From Sphingobium boeckii (GTDB lineage Bacteria; Pseudomonadota; Alphaproteobacteria; Sphingomonadales; Sphingomonadaceae): a stretch of 64,000 nucleotides of DNA. Of this stretch, positions 18,781 to 27,170 are shown in pieces. Below the pieces are notes generated by a model. The model had not been told where the DNA came from, made no database searches, and saw only the letters and a list, made by a program, of their open reading frames with translations. Numbering within the stretch: the stretch's first letter is position 1; each line of letters opens with the position of its first letter. The stretch spans positions 248,001 to 312,000 of the forward strand of contig NZ_JACIJC010000003.1 in assembly GCF_014199215.1 (NCBI RefSeq). The letters are read 5' to 3'. Position numbers and translations under genes: made by a program.

Positions 18781-19926
18781 ATGCGGGCATGGCGCGGGAG
18801 AGCGAGCTTGCATTCCACCCAGGATCAAGATGGTTTGATCTCGGCCATCATGGATGGCGCGTTCGAAGACCCGCCATGGTCGCGGTTTCTGGATCAACTG
18901 CGCCGCTTGACCGGGGCCGATTTCGCGACGCTTCTCTTTCGCCCGCATGAGCGGCCCCTGGCCGAAGCGGTCCACCTCTTTTCGGGGGATATTCCGGTGC
19001 CTTCCGTCGATCAGGTTTACGGAAGCCATTTGGGCGGCCTCGAAGCCTTGACCGATCTGAAGCTGGAAGAAGGCCGGGTCTATGCGTTTGACGAACTCTA
19101 TCCCCCCAATAGCAGCAAACATAGCGGCAAGTTCTACCAAGAGGTCATCGCCGCTAGCGGGATCACGGCGTGCCGGATGGTCCGGGTCATGGAGCCGACC
19201 GGCGTCAGCGCCTGGCTGACGATCTCGCGCCGGATGGACGATTTCCTGCCGGCCGACGAAGCACTGCTGCTGACCATTGCCCCCATCATGCGAGGCGTTC
19301 TGCGGCTATACGTCGCGCTCGAAAGCGCGCGCTTCTCGGCTTCAGTCACCGGAGACGCCATGCGGCGTCTCTATTTCGCCTGGATGACGCTGGATGCCCG
19401 CGGACATCTGGTCGAATACGATCATGAAGCCGGCCGCGCGATGACGATGTCAGGCGTGCTGAGCAAAGGGGCTAACAGCCGTCTGGTCATTGAGCCCGCA
19501 TCGCTCGCACGGACGATCCTAGACGCCATCGAAGCGATCGCCGACGATCCGAAGGCCAGACCGCGCGCCTTCATTCTGAGCCAAGATCCTTGGCTGGACA
19601 TGCTTCTGGTCCCGATGACGCATAACCGGATCTCAGCACATCCCCGTGCAGTTGCCATCGCCTATGTCCATGGCGATAGCTGGCACGCCGAGGATCGATG
19701 CGAGCAACTCACCCAGCTTTTCGGCCTCTCCAACGGCGAGGCGCGGCTGGCGCTGGCGCTGAGCCGCGGCATGTCGATCGAGGAGGCTGCGACGGCATTG
19801 GGGATCACCGTGGGCACGTCGCGCAAGCGATCCAAGGCGATCTATGCGAAGACCGGCGCCCGTGGCCTGCCGGACCTCATCCGCATCATCATGCGCAGCG
19901 TGATCGCACTGGCCCCGCGCGATTAG
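18781..19926 (+). CDS. LuxR-family (HTH) transcriptional regulator, paralog 2
   Basis: A 381-residue regulator paralogous to the one at 12019-13125. Matching blocks are FLDQLRRLTGADFATLLF, VSAWLTISRRMDDF, the LFGLSNGEARLALALSRGM helix-turn-helix entry and GARGLPDLIRIIMRSVIALAPRD. The sensor region is N-terminal and the LuxR-type HTH occupies about 310-375. The ATG at 18781 lacks a ribosome-binding site. A TTG at 18808, preceded by GGGAGAG, would give a 372-residue product aligning better with paralog 1 and may be the true start. It sits directly behind the small partner/GH2-A pair. Together the two paralogs bracket the tannase/GH2 genes, so they probably control this region. Confidence 0.85.
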   Translation: MRAWRGRASLHSTQDQDGLISAIMDGAFEDPPWSRFLDQLRRLTGADFATLLFRPHERPLAEAVHLFSGDIPVPSVDQVYGSHLGGLEALTDLKLEEGRVYAFDELYPPNSSKHSGKFYQEVIAASGITACRMVRVMEPTGVSAWLTISRRMDDFLPADEALLLTIAPIMRGVLRLYVALESARFSASVTGDAMRRLYFAWMTLDARGHLVEYDHEAGRAMTMSGVLSKGANSRLVIEPASLARTILDAIEAIADDPKARPRAFILSQDPWLDMLLVPMTHNRISAHPRAVAIAYVHGDSWHAEDRCEQLTQLFGLSNGEARLALALSRGMSIEEAATALGITVGTSRKRSKAIYAKTGARGLPDLIRIIMRSVIALAPRD

Positions 19927-19938
19927 CGCCGGACTCGA

Positions 19939-21156
19939 TCACGCAACGGCTGGCTGATCCGGCGCGGCCTCCGCGGGCGGCGAGGCCGGGAGCCAGAGCA
20001 GCAGGATGCTGCCGACGAGCACCGCTATGGCGGTCGCCACCAGAAAGGCACCGAACCCGCCGGTGAGCTTGATCGCGATGCTGAGCGCGATCGCCCCGAT
20101 GGACGACGATATCGCGATCGCGGCGGTCATCATGCCCATCACGCTGCCATAGACCCGAACGCCGAAGTTGCGGACCACCAGATAGCCGACCACATCGCCC
20201 TCCGCCCCGAAGGACAGGCCGATGAGCAGGACGGCGATCATCAGCACGATCTGCGCGTCGAAGCTCGACGCAATCAAAAGCAATCCAATCGCGGGCAGGC
20301 CCAGCCCCACCGCGGCAACCAGATGCGCGGGCAAACGATCCAGCGCCAGCCCGCTGGCGAACCGGCCAACGAGCACGCCTGTGGCGAAGATCGAAATCAT
20401 GGCGGAGATCCCGGCTGTAGAAACCCCATTATCGAGAAGCACCAGATTGAGCTGAGTCAGCGCGATCACCTGCGGCAGATTGCACAGCAACATCGCGCCG
20501 AGCAGCACCCAGAAGCCCCGATTGCGGAAGATCTCTGCATAATCCGCCTTGGCGCGTGGCGGACGGGCCTCCGACGGCTTCTTGTCGGATGGCAGCAACA
20601 ACAGCGCCGCGGCACCGGCGATGGTCGAGAAGGCCACGAGCACGAGATAGCCCGCGCGCCAGCCATGCGCTTCGACGAAATTGTTGAGGAGCGGTCCGCC
20701 AACAGCCCCGCTCAGCGCCGGCCCGGAGGCCACGATCGCGAGCGCCAGCCCGCGCGTGCGGATGACATATTGAACGACCGTCCGGCTATAGACGGTGGCC
20801 GTGGTCGTGACGCAGAGAATCCCCTGGAACAGGAACAAAGCGATATAGGTGCTGATGGCACCATTCATCGCATAGAGCCCCAGAAATGCCAGCGGCATGG
20901 CCGTGACGCCGATCATGGCGGTGCGGCGAACGCCGATCATGTCGGTCAATCGGCCCACAAAGGGGAAGATGGCGACGCTGACGAGGCCAAGGCTGCTGAT
21001 CAGGGCGAATTCGGATCTCGACCAGCCAAATTCCTGCAGCAGATGCGGCGCCATGATCGTCGTCACATAATTGGTGATCGAAAACCCGCAGCCCAGGCCG
21101 ATCGTGGCGGCGACAAGCGGACGCCACTGCGTGCGTAACTCGGTCAAATATCCCAC
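19939..21156 (-). CDS. MFS transporter
   Basis: A 405-residue major facilitator superfamily carrier with about 12 hydrophobic segments. The inter-helix 2-3 motif is present as GRLTDMIGVRRTAM and a charged central loop (SDKKPSEARPPRAKADYAE) separates the halves. The overall pattern resembles monocarboxylate/organic-acid MFS proteins. It should import a small organic acid or phenolic through the inner membrane. A GTG start at 21156 is used; AAGGA lies 6 bases upstream. It is the last gene of an operon with an HSL esterase and an SDR, which would hydrolyse and oxidise the imported compound. The substrate is unknown. Confidence 0.88.
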   Translation of the reverse strand: MGYLTELRTQWRPLVAATIGLGCGFSITNYVTTIMAPHLLQEFGWSRSEFALISSLGLVSVAIFPFVGRLTDMIGVRRTAMIGVTAMPLAFLGLYAMNGAISTYIALFLFQGILCVTTTATVYSRTVVQYVIRTRGLALAIVASGPALSGAVGGPLLNNFVEAHGWRAGYLVLVAFSTIAGAAALLLLPSDKKPSEARPPRAKADYAEIFRNRGFWVLLGAMLLCNLPQVIALTQLNLVLLDNGVSTAGISAMISIFATGVLVGRFASGLALDRLPAHLVAAVGLGLPAIGLLLIASSFDAQIVLMIAVLLIGLSFGAEGDVVGYLVVRNFGVRVYGSVMGMMTAAIAISSSIGAIALSIAIKLTGGFGAFLVATAIAVLVGSILLLWLPASPPAEAAPDQPAVA

Positions 21157-21179
21157 AGGGCTTCCTTATCGCTGACGGA

Positions 21180-21920
21180 TCAGCCGAGATATCGGCCGCC
21201 ATTCACGCTCAGTGTATGACCCGTAACATAGTCGGCGTCATCCGAGGCCAGGTAAGCCACCGCAGCGGCGATATTCTCCGGCCGGCCCGGACGTTTCATC
21301 GGCGTGGTGGGCGCGAAGGCGTCGATATTCACCGGCGCTTCGCGCAGCCCCTCGGTGTTCACGAACCCCGGCGGCACGTTGTTCACGGTAATCCCGCTAT
21401 TGGCATATTCCATCGCCAGCGCTTTGGTGAAGCCGATGACGCCCCCTTTCGACGCCACATAATGCGCCATCGCCGGCGCGCCGGTCTGGGCGGAGGAAGA
21501 GGATATGTTGATGATCCGTCCCCAGCCGGCCGCCAGCATATCGGGAATGATCGCCTTGCAGCACAGAAACGGGCCCTTGAGATTGATGGCCATCAGATCA
21601 TCCCAGATTTCCTCGGTGATATCCTGAAAGGGCACGAAGGGCGACAGCGCGGCATTGTTGACCAGGATCGACACCGGGCCGAGTTCGGCGTGCGTCTGAG
21701 CCACGCCCCGAGCGATTTCGTCGGCCTTGGCGGAATTGGCCTGCACCGCGATCGCGGAGCCGCCGGCTTCGCGGATCATCCGGGCGGTCTCCTCGGCACC
21801 GGCACCGTTCAGATCCCACACCGAAATCGCCGCACCACCTTGCGCCAGACGCAGGCTGATCGCCCGTCCCAGCCCCCGCGCGGCCCCGGTGACAACGGCA
21901 ATTTTCCCTTTGAGCGACAT
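21180..21920 (-). CDS. SDR-family oxidoreductase (FabG-like)
   Basis: A 246-residue classical SDR: TGAARGLG cofactor loop near 11-18, NNAA at about 90, catalytic Ser in NISSSSAQTG and the YVASK Tyr-Lys pair. The C-terminal TGHTLSVNGGRYLG is typical of FabG-like enzymes. It catalyses NAD(P)-dependent alcohol/ketone interconversion in the cytoplasm. It lies between an HSL esterase (12 bases upstream; its AAGGA overlaps the esterase stop) and an MFS carrier (23 bases downstream). The substrate is probably the alcohol part of the ester cleaved by the neighbour, by inference from context only. Confidence 0.9.
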   Translation of the reverse strand: MSLKGKIAVVTGAARGLGRAISLRLAQGGAAISVWDLNGAGAEETARMIREAGGSAIAVQANSAKADEIARGVAQTHAELGPVSILVNNAALSPFVPFQDITEEIWDDLMAINLKGPFLCCKAIIPDMLAAGWGRIINISSSSAQTGAPAMAHYVASKGGVIGFTKALAMEYANSGITVNNVPPGFVNTEGLREAPVNIDAFAPTTPMKRPGRPENIAAAVAYLASDDADYVTGHTLSVNGGRYLG

Positions 21921-21932
21921 GGTCTGTGATCC

Positions 21933-22889
21933 TTAAAGCGAGGCGCGCAGCGCGCGCTGCAATGCGTTGATGGAATTGTCATGCGCCCGCAGCGTCAGCG
22001 CGGCGTTGGCGGCGAGTTCGAAGCCATGATAGGCGCCGGGATAAAGGTGCAGTTCGACCGGTACCCCGGCACGCATCAACCGGCGCGCATAGTCGAGATT
22101 TTCCTCTGCGAAGAGATCGAGCGCGCCCACAGCGATATAAGCGCCGGGCAGACCCGCCAGATCCTCCGCGCGCGCCGCGGCCGCATAAGGCGACACGCCC
22201 TCCGACCCCGCCGGCTGCCCGAGCAGGGATGACCAGGCGAAGCGATTGGAGCGCGCCGAATGAATGAATTGCCCCGCATAGGGGTTTGCGGTGTCCGGCC
22301 CGGTGCGATCGTCGAGCATGGGGTAAATCAAATGCTGATGCACCAGCGGAACCTCGCCGCGATCCCTGGCGAGAAGCGCGAGCGCTGCGGCCAGGCCGCC
22401 GCCCGCGCTTTCGCCGGCCACCGCGATGCGCGCCGGATCCACGCCCAGCGATGCGGCATTGTCATGCAGCCAGCGCAGCGCAGCATAGCAATCTTCGATC
22501 GGCCCGGGATGCGGCGTCTCCGGTGCCAGGCGATAATCGACGGACACCACCACGCAGCCCGCTTCCAGGGCCATCAGGCTGTTGGGGGTTTGCATCGCCT
22601 TGGCAGACCCGAGGAGGAATGCCCCTCCGTGCAAATACAGCACGGCCGGCAGGATTTCCGTCAGTGCCTTTGGCCTGATGATCAGGACCGGAACGTCATG
22701 CCCCGCGAGCGCGCTGATCGTCCGGCGCTCAACCCTGACCTCATTCATCGTCGGCTGCGCGCGCAGTTCCGTCATATGCGCGATCTGCAAGCGGATATCC
22801 GGAAGCGTTTCAGCCGAAAATTCGATGTCTGGAATAAGCGCGAGCCCCGGAAGCAGTTCCGGATCGACGAGATGACGGCTGTCCACCAT
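21933..22889 (-). CDS. alpha/beta hydrolase, HSL-type esterase, cytoplasmic
   Basis: A 318-residue esterase of the same HSL family as the product at 8243-9325 but without signal peptide. HGGAFLLGSAK is the oxyanion region, the nucleophile lies in GESAGGG, and GALDLFAEEN and GAYHGFE carry Asp and His. It hydrolyses short acyl esters, probably after import. No ribosome-binding site precedes the ATG. A short open frame ends 2 bases before it (TAG-AT-ATG), so translation may be coupled to that frame. It heads the esterase-SDR-MFS operon, whose promoter region carries the palindrome at 23103. Confidence 0.9.
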   Translation of the reverse strand: MVDSRHLVDPELLPGLALIPDIEFSAETLPDIRLQIAHMTELRAQPTMNEVRVERRTISALAGHDVPVLIIRPKALTEILPAVLYLHGGAFLLGSAKAMQTPNSLMALEAGCVVVSVDYRLAPETPHPGPIEDCYAALRWLHDNAASLGVDPARIAVAGESAGGGLAAALALLARDRGEVPLVHQHLIYPMLDDRTGPDTANPYAGQFIHSARSNRFAWSSLLGQPAGSEGVSPYAAAARAEDLAGLPGAYIAVGALDLFAEENLDYARRLMRAGVPVELHLYPGAYHGFELAANAALTLRAHDNSINALQRALRASL

Positions 22890-22891
22890 AT

Positions 22892-23047
22892 CTAGGGCTG
22901 ACCATCGTGCGGCGCGGCGACGATCGCATCGGCCGCAGCATCGAATATGCTGCGCAAGAATGGGCGATCGACCATATTCTGCATCCTCATGCTCCGGGGG
23001 TGCGCCTGCTGCGGGTTCGTGCCGAACAGGTCGTCATATTCACGCAT
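22892..23047 (-). CDS. possible 51-residue leader or small protein
   Basis: The open frame starts MREYDDLFGTNPQQAHP and ends AADAIVAAPHDGQP; no family is recognised. It has no clear ribosome-binding site. In its favour, it begins just after a reasonable -10 box (TATACT at 23065-23070) and its stop is 2 bases before the esterase ATG, which itself lacks a ribosome-binding site, as expected for translational coupling. It could equally be an untranslated leader. Low confidence. Confidence 0.3.
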   Translation of the reverse strand: MREYDDLFGTNPQQAHPRSMRMQNMVDRPFLRSIFDAAADAIVAAPHDGQP

Positions 23048-23064
23048 CGTTACGGGCGATGCCA

Positions 23065-23092
23065 AGTATAAGGAGTTGTCATAGCTTTGAAA
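23065..23092 (-). promoter_or_regulatory. probable promoter of the esterase-SDR-MFS operon
   Basis: On the minus strand TTTCAA (23087-23092) and TATACT (23065-23070) are separated by 16 bases. Transcription would start near 23058. The palindrome at 23103-23114 is then centred about 50 bases upstream of the start, a usual place for an activator. Confidence 0.45.
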
Positions 23093-23102
23093 ATTAAGCA
23101 GC

Positions 23103-23114
23103 CCCCATATGGGG
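23103..23114. promoter_or_regulatory. palindrome CCCCATATGGGG (second CCA-NN-TGG site)
   Basis: A perfect 12-base palindrome, almost extendable to AGCCCC...GGGGCT with one extra C. It lies between the minus-strand promoter at 23065-23092 and the start of the small RNA candidate on the plus strand. The same CYCCA-NN-TGGRG layout is found at 15821-15840 and 25813-25828. Confidence 0.55.
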
Positions 23115-23116
23115 CT

Positions 23117-23208
23117 AATGTCGCGCAGCAACTTGCGCTAGACAGTCACCACGACTCTCCCCTGAGAGCCGTTCCTCGCGGCCCGGATCATATCCGGGCC
23201 GTTTTTTT
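23117..23208 (+). ncRNA. candidate small regulatory RNA
   Basis: A roughly 90-base segment ends in a textbook intrinsic terminator on the plus strand, although no plus-strand gene lies upstream for more than 3 kb and both flanking genes are on the minus strand. It can fold into three successive hairpins: GCGCA/TGCGC (23123-23138), CTCTC/GAGAG (23155-23168) and the terminator stem. No convincing open frame is contained in it. The 5' end is unknown and no strong plus-strand -10/-35 pair was found; the palindrome at 23103 is just upstream. The call rests on the orphan terminator and the fold. Confidence 0.45.
23179..23208 (+). terminator. Rho-independent terminator (orphan, plus strand)
   Basis: CGGCCCGGAT, loop CAT, ATCCGGGCCG, then seven T residues. 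The 10-base GC-rich stem with a U-run is unambiguous and works only for plus-strand transcription. Confidence 0.85.
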
Positions 23209-23231
23209 GTGCACTTTTGCTGCGCCCACAG

Positions 23232-23259
23232 AAAAGGGAGCTCCGCACGCGGAACTCCC
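23232..23259 (-). terminator. Rho-independent terminator of the TonB receptor gene
   Basis: In minus orientation GGGAGTTCCG-CGTG-CGGAGCTCCC (one mismatch) is followed by TTTTC. It lies about 80 bases after the TonB receptor stop and should end that transcript. Confidence 0.7.
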
Positions 23260-23288
23260 TGATCGTGATTTCAAAAATGTGAAGATGC

Positions 23289-23329
23289 CACATCGACAGC
23301 ACAAGCCATGATTATGCGCTGTCGATGTG
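23289..23329 (-). repeat. large hairpin after the TonB receptor stop
   Basis: Perfect 12-base arms CACATCGACAGC and GCTGTCGATGTG separated by 17 bases, starting 8 bases after the TAA. It has no direct U-run. It probably protects the 3' end of the receptor mRNA or helps the terminator at 23232. Confidence 0.5.
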
Positions 23330-23337
23330 ACTCCGGC

Positions 23338-25758
23338 TTAGCGTGACCCGAAAGCGAACCGGAAATTGAGCCCGAATTCGCGCGGTGCCGTCGTGCTGAT
23401 CTGCGCATAGCTGCTGGTGGCGGTCGCGGCGACTGCGGTGAATGACGGGCTCAGTTGCTGATAATTCGTAACCGCTGGCAGGCCGCGATTGGTTACTTCG
23501 GTCTTGTCGAGAATGTTCTTCGCATAAAGCGACAATTCCCACTGACCATCGGGAGCGCGGACGCCGGTGAAGACGTTGAGCAGGCCATAGGCATCGACCT
23601 GATCGAAGGCATAGCCCGGATCGCCCTGCGAGCGCCCGTTGAACGACAGCAGCCCTCTCAGGAAACCATCCACCTTGGGCGAGATCGAATGACGATATTC
23701 GCTCTGGATCGTAGCGGAGAAAGGCGACTGGAAGGACGAGCGTTGCGTTACGCGGCAACCGGACACATTGTTCGCCCCCACAACAGCTTGCAGTGCAGCA
23801 AGCGACGGCGGTGCGGTCAGGCCATCGTTGACGCCATCGCCGTTGAGATCCGTGCAGGCCACGAGGCCGTTCTTGATCTTGCCCAGCGCATAGCTGCCGT
23901 TGATGCCGATGTTCCATTCAGGCGTGATGGCGAAGCTGAGTTCCGCTTCGACGCCATTCACTTCGACGGGGACAGCCGCACCGAAATTGACTGCACTGAC
24001 GCCCGGTGTGGTCGTGACCACGCCATTGCTGACCGTGGCGGTGTAATTGACATAATAGATGCCCGTCGGTGCACGATATGCGTAATTCTTGAACGTCTGA
24101 TGATAGGCCGTCGCGTTCAGGCGGAGACGATTGTCCAGCCAGGAACTCTTGAAGCCGATTTCATAGGAGCGCGATGTTTCGGTGGGCAGATCAGAAAACG
24201 CCATCTGGAAAGGTGATTTCAGGGCGCTGAAATCGCCGATCAGATTGGGGCCGATACGTCGCGACGTTCCGGTCATGGCATAGACCATGAAATCAGGCGT
24301 AAAATTGTGCTTGATCGACGCCACATAGACCCAACCCTTGTCATCCTTGGCGGGTGTCAGCGTTGTGTTGCCGGCGATGATAAGGCGGCCGACCGGATTG
24401 TGGGAATCGATGTGGCGGAGACCGCCGGACAGTTCGGTGGACTCGCCGAGATGGACGGTGAGGTTTCCGAAGATCGACTCTTCCGTGATCGCGCCGTCAC
24501 GCAAGGAACTGATCGGAGTCTGCGCGATCGTCGCAATGCCGCCACCAAAGGAAGCGGGAAGCAGAACCGGCGTCTGCTGCGTGAGATTGGTCGCGGCTTT
24601 CATCGATGAATTATAATAGCCGACGACATAATCGACCATGTCGAACAGGCGCTCTTCATTCTGCAACCGCACTTCATGCGTGCTCTGCCGCGAACTTGTA
24701 TTGACGGTCTGATTGAAATCACGACCGACGAGGAAGTTCGCACTGTCCTGATTGGTGATCGAGGTCACATCGAATCTGTTGTGCCCACCCTGATAGATCA
24801 GCCGCTGGCCGGCCAGAGCCACTTCGGCGCGCCAGTTATAAATTTCGAACTTCTGGTCGATGTAGGTCGGCGTCTCCTGGATCGAGAGACGATCCTTGGC
24901 GGTGATGACCCCCACGCTTGGCAACGCGCCCGCTACGGCGACGGGGAACGTCTCATATTGCGCAAAACTGCGGACATTGCGGTCAGTCCGCTGATAAACG
25001 CCTTCAAGACGCAGCCAATCCGCCGGCGTCACGAGCACGCTGGCACGGCCGCCTTGGGTTTTCGAATAAGGATCCCGAGCGTCGCCACGGGTCTCGATCG
25101 TGCGGACGCGATTTCCTTCATTGGTATCCAGCGCACCGGCGATACGGATCGCGGCGATGCCGGGAATGATGGGAACGCCAACCGCGCCATTGACGTTGAT
25201 CGTGCCGATATCGTTGCCGGTTGCCTGAACGTAGCCACCGAATTCTTCCAGATCAGGCTTCCGCGTCGTAACGACGATCGCACCCGATGGCGCGGAAATG
25301 CCACGCAACGTGCCCTGCGGGCCACGCTCGACGGAGACCTGACCCACGTCATACATCGTCTGGAGCACTACGCTGGCCTCCACCGGCGCGTCGTTCAAAT
25401 AGAATGCCGCGCTGGGCGGTGCACCGGTATTGATGTCATATTGAACGCCGCGAAGCTGGGCGCTGCCGCCGACGCCGTTCGCTTCGGTGCGCAATTGCAG
25501 GCCGGGGATGAGTGTCTGGACGTCCCTACCGTCGCGAATGTTGAGGTTTTCCAAGGTCGAGGCGGTCACCACATTGACCGTCAAAGGAATATCCTGAACG
25601 TCTTCTTCGCGCCGACGCGCGGTTACGATGATGGCTTCGTTGGCGGCGGGCTCTGACGCAGCAGGCTCAGCCACCGCGCCATCCTGCGCGAATGCAGGCG
25701 CTGCGATCGACAGCAAGCTAACACTCGTCAACGCGAGCGCACGGAAAATCTTCATCAT
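23338..25758 (-). CDS. TonB-dependent outer-membrane receptor 1
   Basis: An 806-residue outer-membrane active transporter. It has a signal peptide (MMKIFRALALTSVSLLSIAAPAFAQ), a TonB box-like EAIIVTARRREEDVQDIP, a plug domain to about residue 170 and a 22-strand-type barrel ending in AREFGLNFRFAFGS with a near-terminal aromatic residue. No secretin-like N-terminal signalling domain is seen, so it is not sigma/anti-sigma coupled. Sphingomonad receptors of this kind bring in plant glycosides, aromatics or siderophores; context with glycoside dehydrogenase, GH2 and esterase genes suggests a glycoside or aromatic ester. Its promoter carries the 25813 palindrome and its 3' end a large hairpin plus terminator. 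Confidence 0.93.
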   Translation of the reverse strand: MMKIFRALALTSVSLLSIAAPAFAQDGAVAEPAASEPAANEAIIVTARRREEDVQDIPLTVNVVTASTLENLNIRDGRDVQTLIPGLQLRTEANGVGGSAQLRGVQYDINTGAPPSAAFYLNDAPVEASVVLQTMYDVGQVSVERGPQGTLRGISAPSGAIVVTTRKPDLEEFGGYVQATGNDIGTINVNGAVGVPIIPGIAAIRIAGALDTNEGNRVRTIETRGDARDPYSKTQGGRASVLVTPADWLRLEGVYQRTDRNVRSFAQYETFPVAVAGALPSVGVITAKDRLSIQETPTYIDQKFEIYNWRAEVALAGQRLIYQGGHNRFDVTSITNQDSANFLVGRDFNQTVNTSSRQSTHEVRLQNEERLFDMVDYVVGYYNSSMKAATNLTQQTPVLLPASFGGGIATIAQTPISSLRDGAITEESIFGNLTVHLGESTELSGGLRHIDSHNPVGRLIIAGNTTLTPAKDDKGWVYVASIKHNFTPDFMVYAMTGTSRRIGPNLIGDFSALKSPFQMAFSDLPTETSRSYEIGFKSSWLDNRLRLNATAYHQTFKNYAYRAPTGIYYVNYTATVSNGVVTTTPGVSAVNFGAAVPVEVNGVEAELSFAITPEWNIGINGSYALGKIKNGLVACTDLNGDGVNDGLTAPPSLAALQAVVGANNVSGCRVTQRSSFQSPFSATIQSEYRHSISPKVDGFLRGLLSFNGRSQGDPGYAFDQVDAYGLLNVFTGVRAPDGQWELSLYAKNILDKTEVTNRGLPAVTNYQQLSPSFTAVAATATSSYAQISTTAPREFGLNFRFAFGSR

Positions 25759-25812
25759 TCCTCCCCTTTTTTTATAGTCCGAGTTTATTACCCGCCCAGA
25801 TCACCACAGACG

Positions 25813-25828
25813 ACCCCCATTTGGGGGT
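25813..25828. promoter_or_regulatory. palindrome ACCCCCA-TT-TGGGGGT (third CCA-NN-TGG site)
   Basis: Perfect 7-base arms with a 2-base centre, 55 bases upstream of the TonB receptor start. A TAATAA box (25785-25790, minus strand) would put the transcription start near 25778 and the palindrome centre at about -42. Confidence 0.6.
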
Positions 25829-25918
25829 ATTGGATGCGCAAACCCGCGCGTGACCGTGGCAAATGCGGGCTGTCCGCTGTAAAGTGCGCGCGCGTTGCCG
25901 GCGCGGTGACCATCCCTC

Positions 25919-26887
25919 TCATGCCTTCAGGGCCGTCAGGAAATCCGCCGAACGACGTGCCGCCTCCATACGCGGAATCGTAAAGGGCGGCTCTTGCTCA
26001 ACATAGAAATTGCGCACCCCTGCCTTGTAGGCCGCGGGCAATATGCGCGCCCAATCCAGGACGCCGCTGCCCACTTCGGCAGGCTTCATCGAAAGCGCGA
26101 AATTCTGCGTATTCCCCGCAGCCACGTCCTTTACGTGCATTTGCAGAACGCGTCCGGCGTGCTTGCGCAGAAAGGCCACGGGATCGAGCCCGGCCGTAGC
26201 GATCCAGCCGGCATCGACTTCGAAGTGGATCAGATCCCGATCGCATTCGGCCATCAAAATATCCCATCCGGTCGTGCCCGCGACGGGCGCAAATTCCAGA
26301 TTGTGATTGTGATAGCCCAGGCGAATGCCGAACGGCTTCAAGGCGGCGGCTCGCTCATTGAGCATCGAAGCGGTGCGCTTCCATATATCCGGCCCCGCCT
26401 CAATCATCGCCCGGCCGATGGCGCTCTGGAACGTCTCGCCCTTTTCCGGCTTGATATTGGCGGGAAAGATCATGATCGGCATCACGGCCTTGTCCGCGCC
26501 CAGCGCTTTCAGGCTCGCGGCTATCTCTTCAACCGGGCTGGTGAGCATCAGGCCCGTGCCTTTGCCGAATGCCCCGGCGGCCAGATGAAGGCTGCTGATC
26601 GCAACGCCCGCACGATCGGCGGCGGCGCGGATATCGGCGGGGCTGCGGCCATAAAGGCCCGGCAGTTCGATATCCCGATACCCAAAGGCCGAGACACGGG
26701 CGAAGGTGGCGTCGATATCCTTCCCCGCCTCGTCGCCCAATGTATAAAGCTGCAATCCGAGGGGACGGCCGATGCGATCGAAGAAGGACCGCGTGGGTCG
26801 GGCGACCGCGCCCGACTGCAACAGGCCCATCGCGCCCACCGCGGAGAGGCCGGTGATGAACGAGCGGCGACTCGATTCGATGAACAT
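25919..26887 (-). CDS. Tat-exported sugar phosphate isomerase/epimerase-like TIM-barrel protein
   Basis: A 322-residue AP-endonuclease-2/xylose-isomerase-like barrel. MFIESSRRSFITGLSAVGAM is a twin-arginine leader, and PLGLQLYTLGDEAGKDIDATF opens the barrel. YHNHNLEF, FEVDAGWIATAG, LQMHVKDV and FYVEQEPPF carry the usual metal-binding Glu/Asp/His/Glu positions. The frame is open to 27019, but the ATG at 26887 has GAGAGGAA upstream and begins the Tat motif. Exported members of this family occur next to 3-keto-glycoside systems, where they are thought to act on oxidised glycosides in the periplasm. It lies upstream of the TonB receptor on the same strand and divergent from the cytochrome c/GMC operon, supporting that role by context. 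Confidence 0.87.
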   Translation of the reverse strand: MFIESSRRSFITGLSAVGAMGLLQSGAVARPTRSFFDRIGRPLGLQLYTLGDEAGKDIDATFARVSAFGYRDIELPGLYGRSPADIRAAADRAGVAISSLHLAAGAFGKGTGLMLTSPVEEIAASLKALGADKAVMPIMIFPANIKPEKGETFQSAIGRAMIEAGPDIWKRTASMLNERAAALKPFGIRLGYHNHNLEFAPVAGTTGWDILMAECDRDLIHFEVDAGWIATAGLDPVAFLRKHAGRVLQMHVKDVAAGNTQNFALSMKPAEVGSGVLDWARILPAAYKAGVRNFYVEQEPPFTIPRMEAARRSADFLTALKA

Positions 26888-27070
26888 CGGCGATTCCTCT
26901 CTCTGACCCTTGCGCCTCCGGGCATCGCGCGCCCGAAATCCGTAGAAAACTAATTGAACTTGTGAGTTTGTTATATTTCGTCTCAATATGCGATCAACCG
27001 ATTGTTTGAGGGATGGCACGGCATCGCTGGAGCGAAGTCACGTCATCTTTCGCCTTGACCGCAGACGGCC

Positions 27071-27116
27071 AACCCGCTTATCGAACTCGCCGGTTCGAAT
27101 AAGGGCATAGCGGGTT
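27071..27116 (+). promoter_or_regulatory. imperfect nested hairpin in the cytochrome c operon leader
   Basis: AACCCGC pairs with GCGGGTT (outer arms) and CGAAC with GTTCG (inner arms), with CTTAT/ATAAG between them. It ends 54 bases before the cytochrome c start in the 283-base divergent region (26888-27170). It may be an mRNA leader structure or operator. The rest of the divergent region shows no further clear signal. Confidence 0.3.
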
Positions 27117-27170
27117 TCGGTTGAATTGAATCCGGTTATCTGCGGAAATGATGCCTCATTTGGAGAGAGA

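Noticed and set aside
23087-23311. A 74-codon plus-strand open frame through the small RNA candidate.
   Set aside because: It runs straight through a strong intrinsic terminator, has no ribosome-binding site and no recognisable motif.
27081-27105. GGTTCGAAT resembles the T-loop of a tRNA, suggesting a tRNA fragment or attachment site.
   Set aside because: No acceptor stem, anticodon arm or CCA end can be built around it, and no integrase or flanking repeat is present.
27157-27166. CTCATTTGGAG just before the cytochrome c gene resembles half of the CCA-NN-TGG palindrome.
   Set aside because: It lacks the left arm and overlaps the ribosome-binding site, so chance similarity is more likely.
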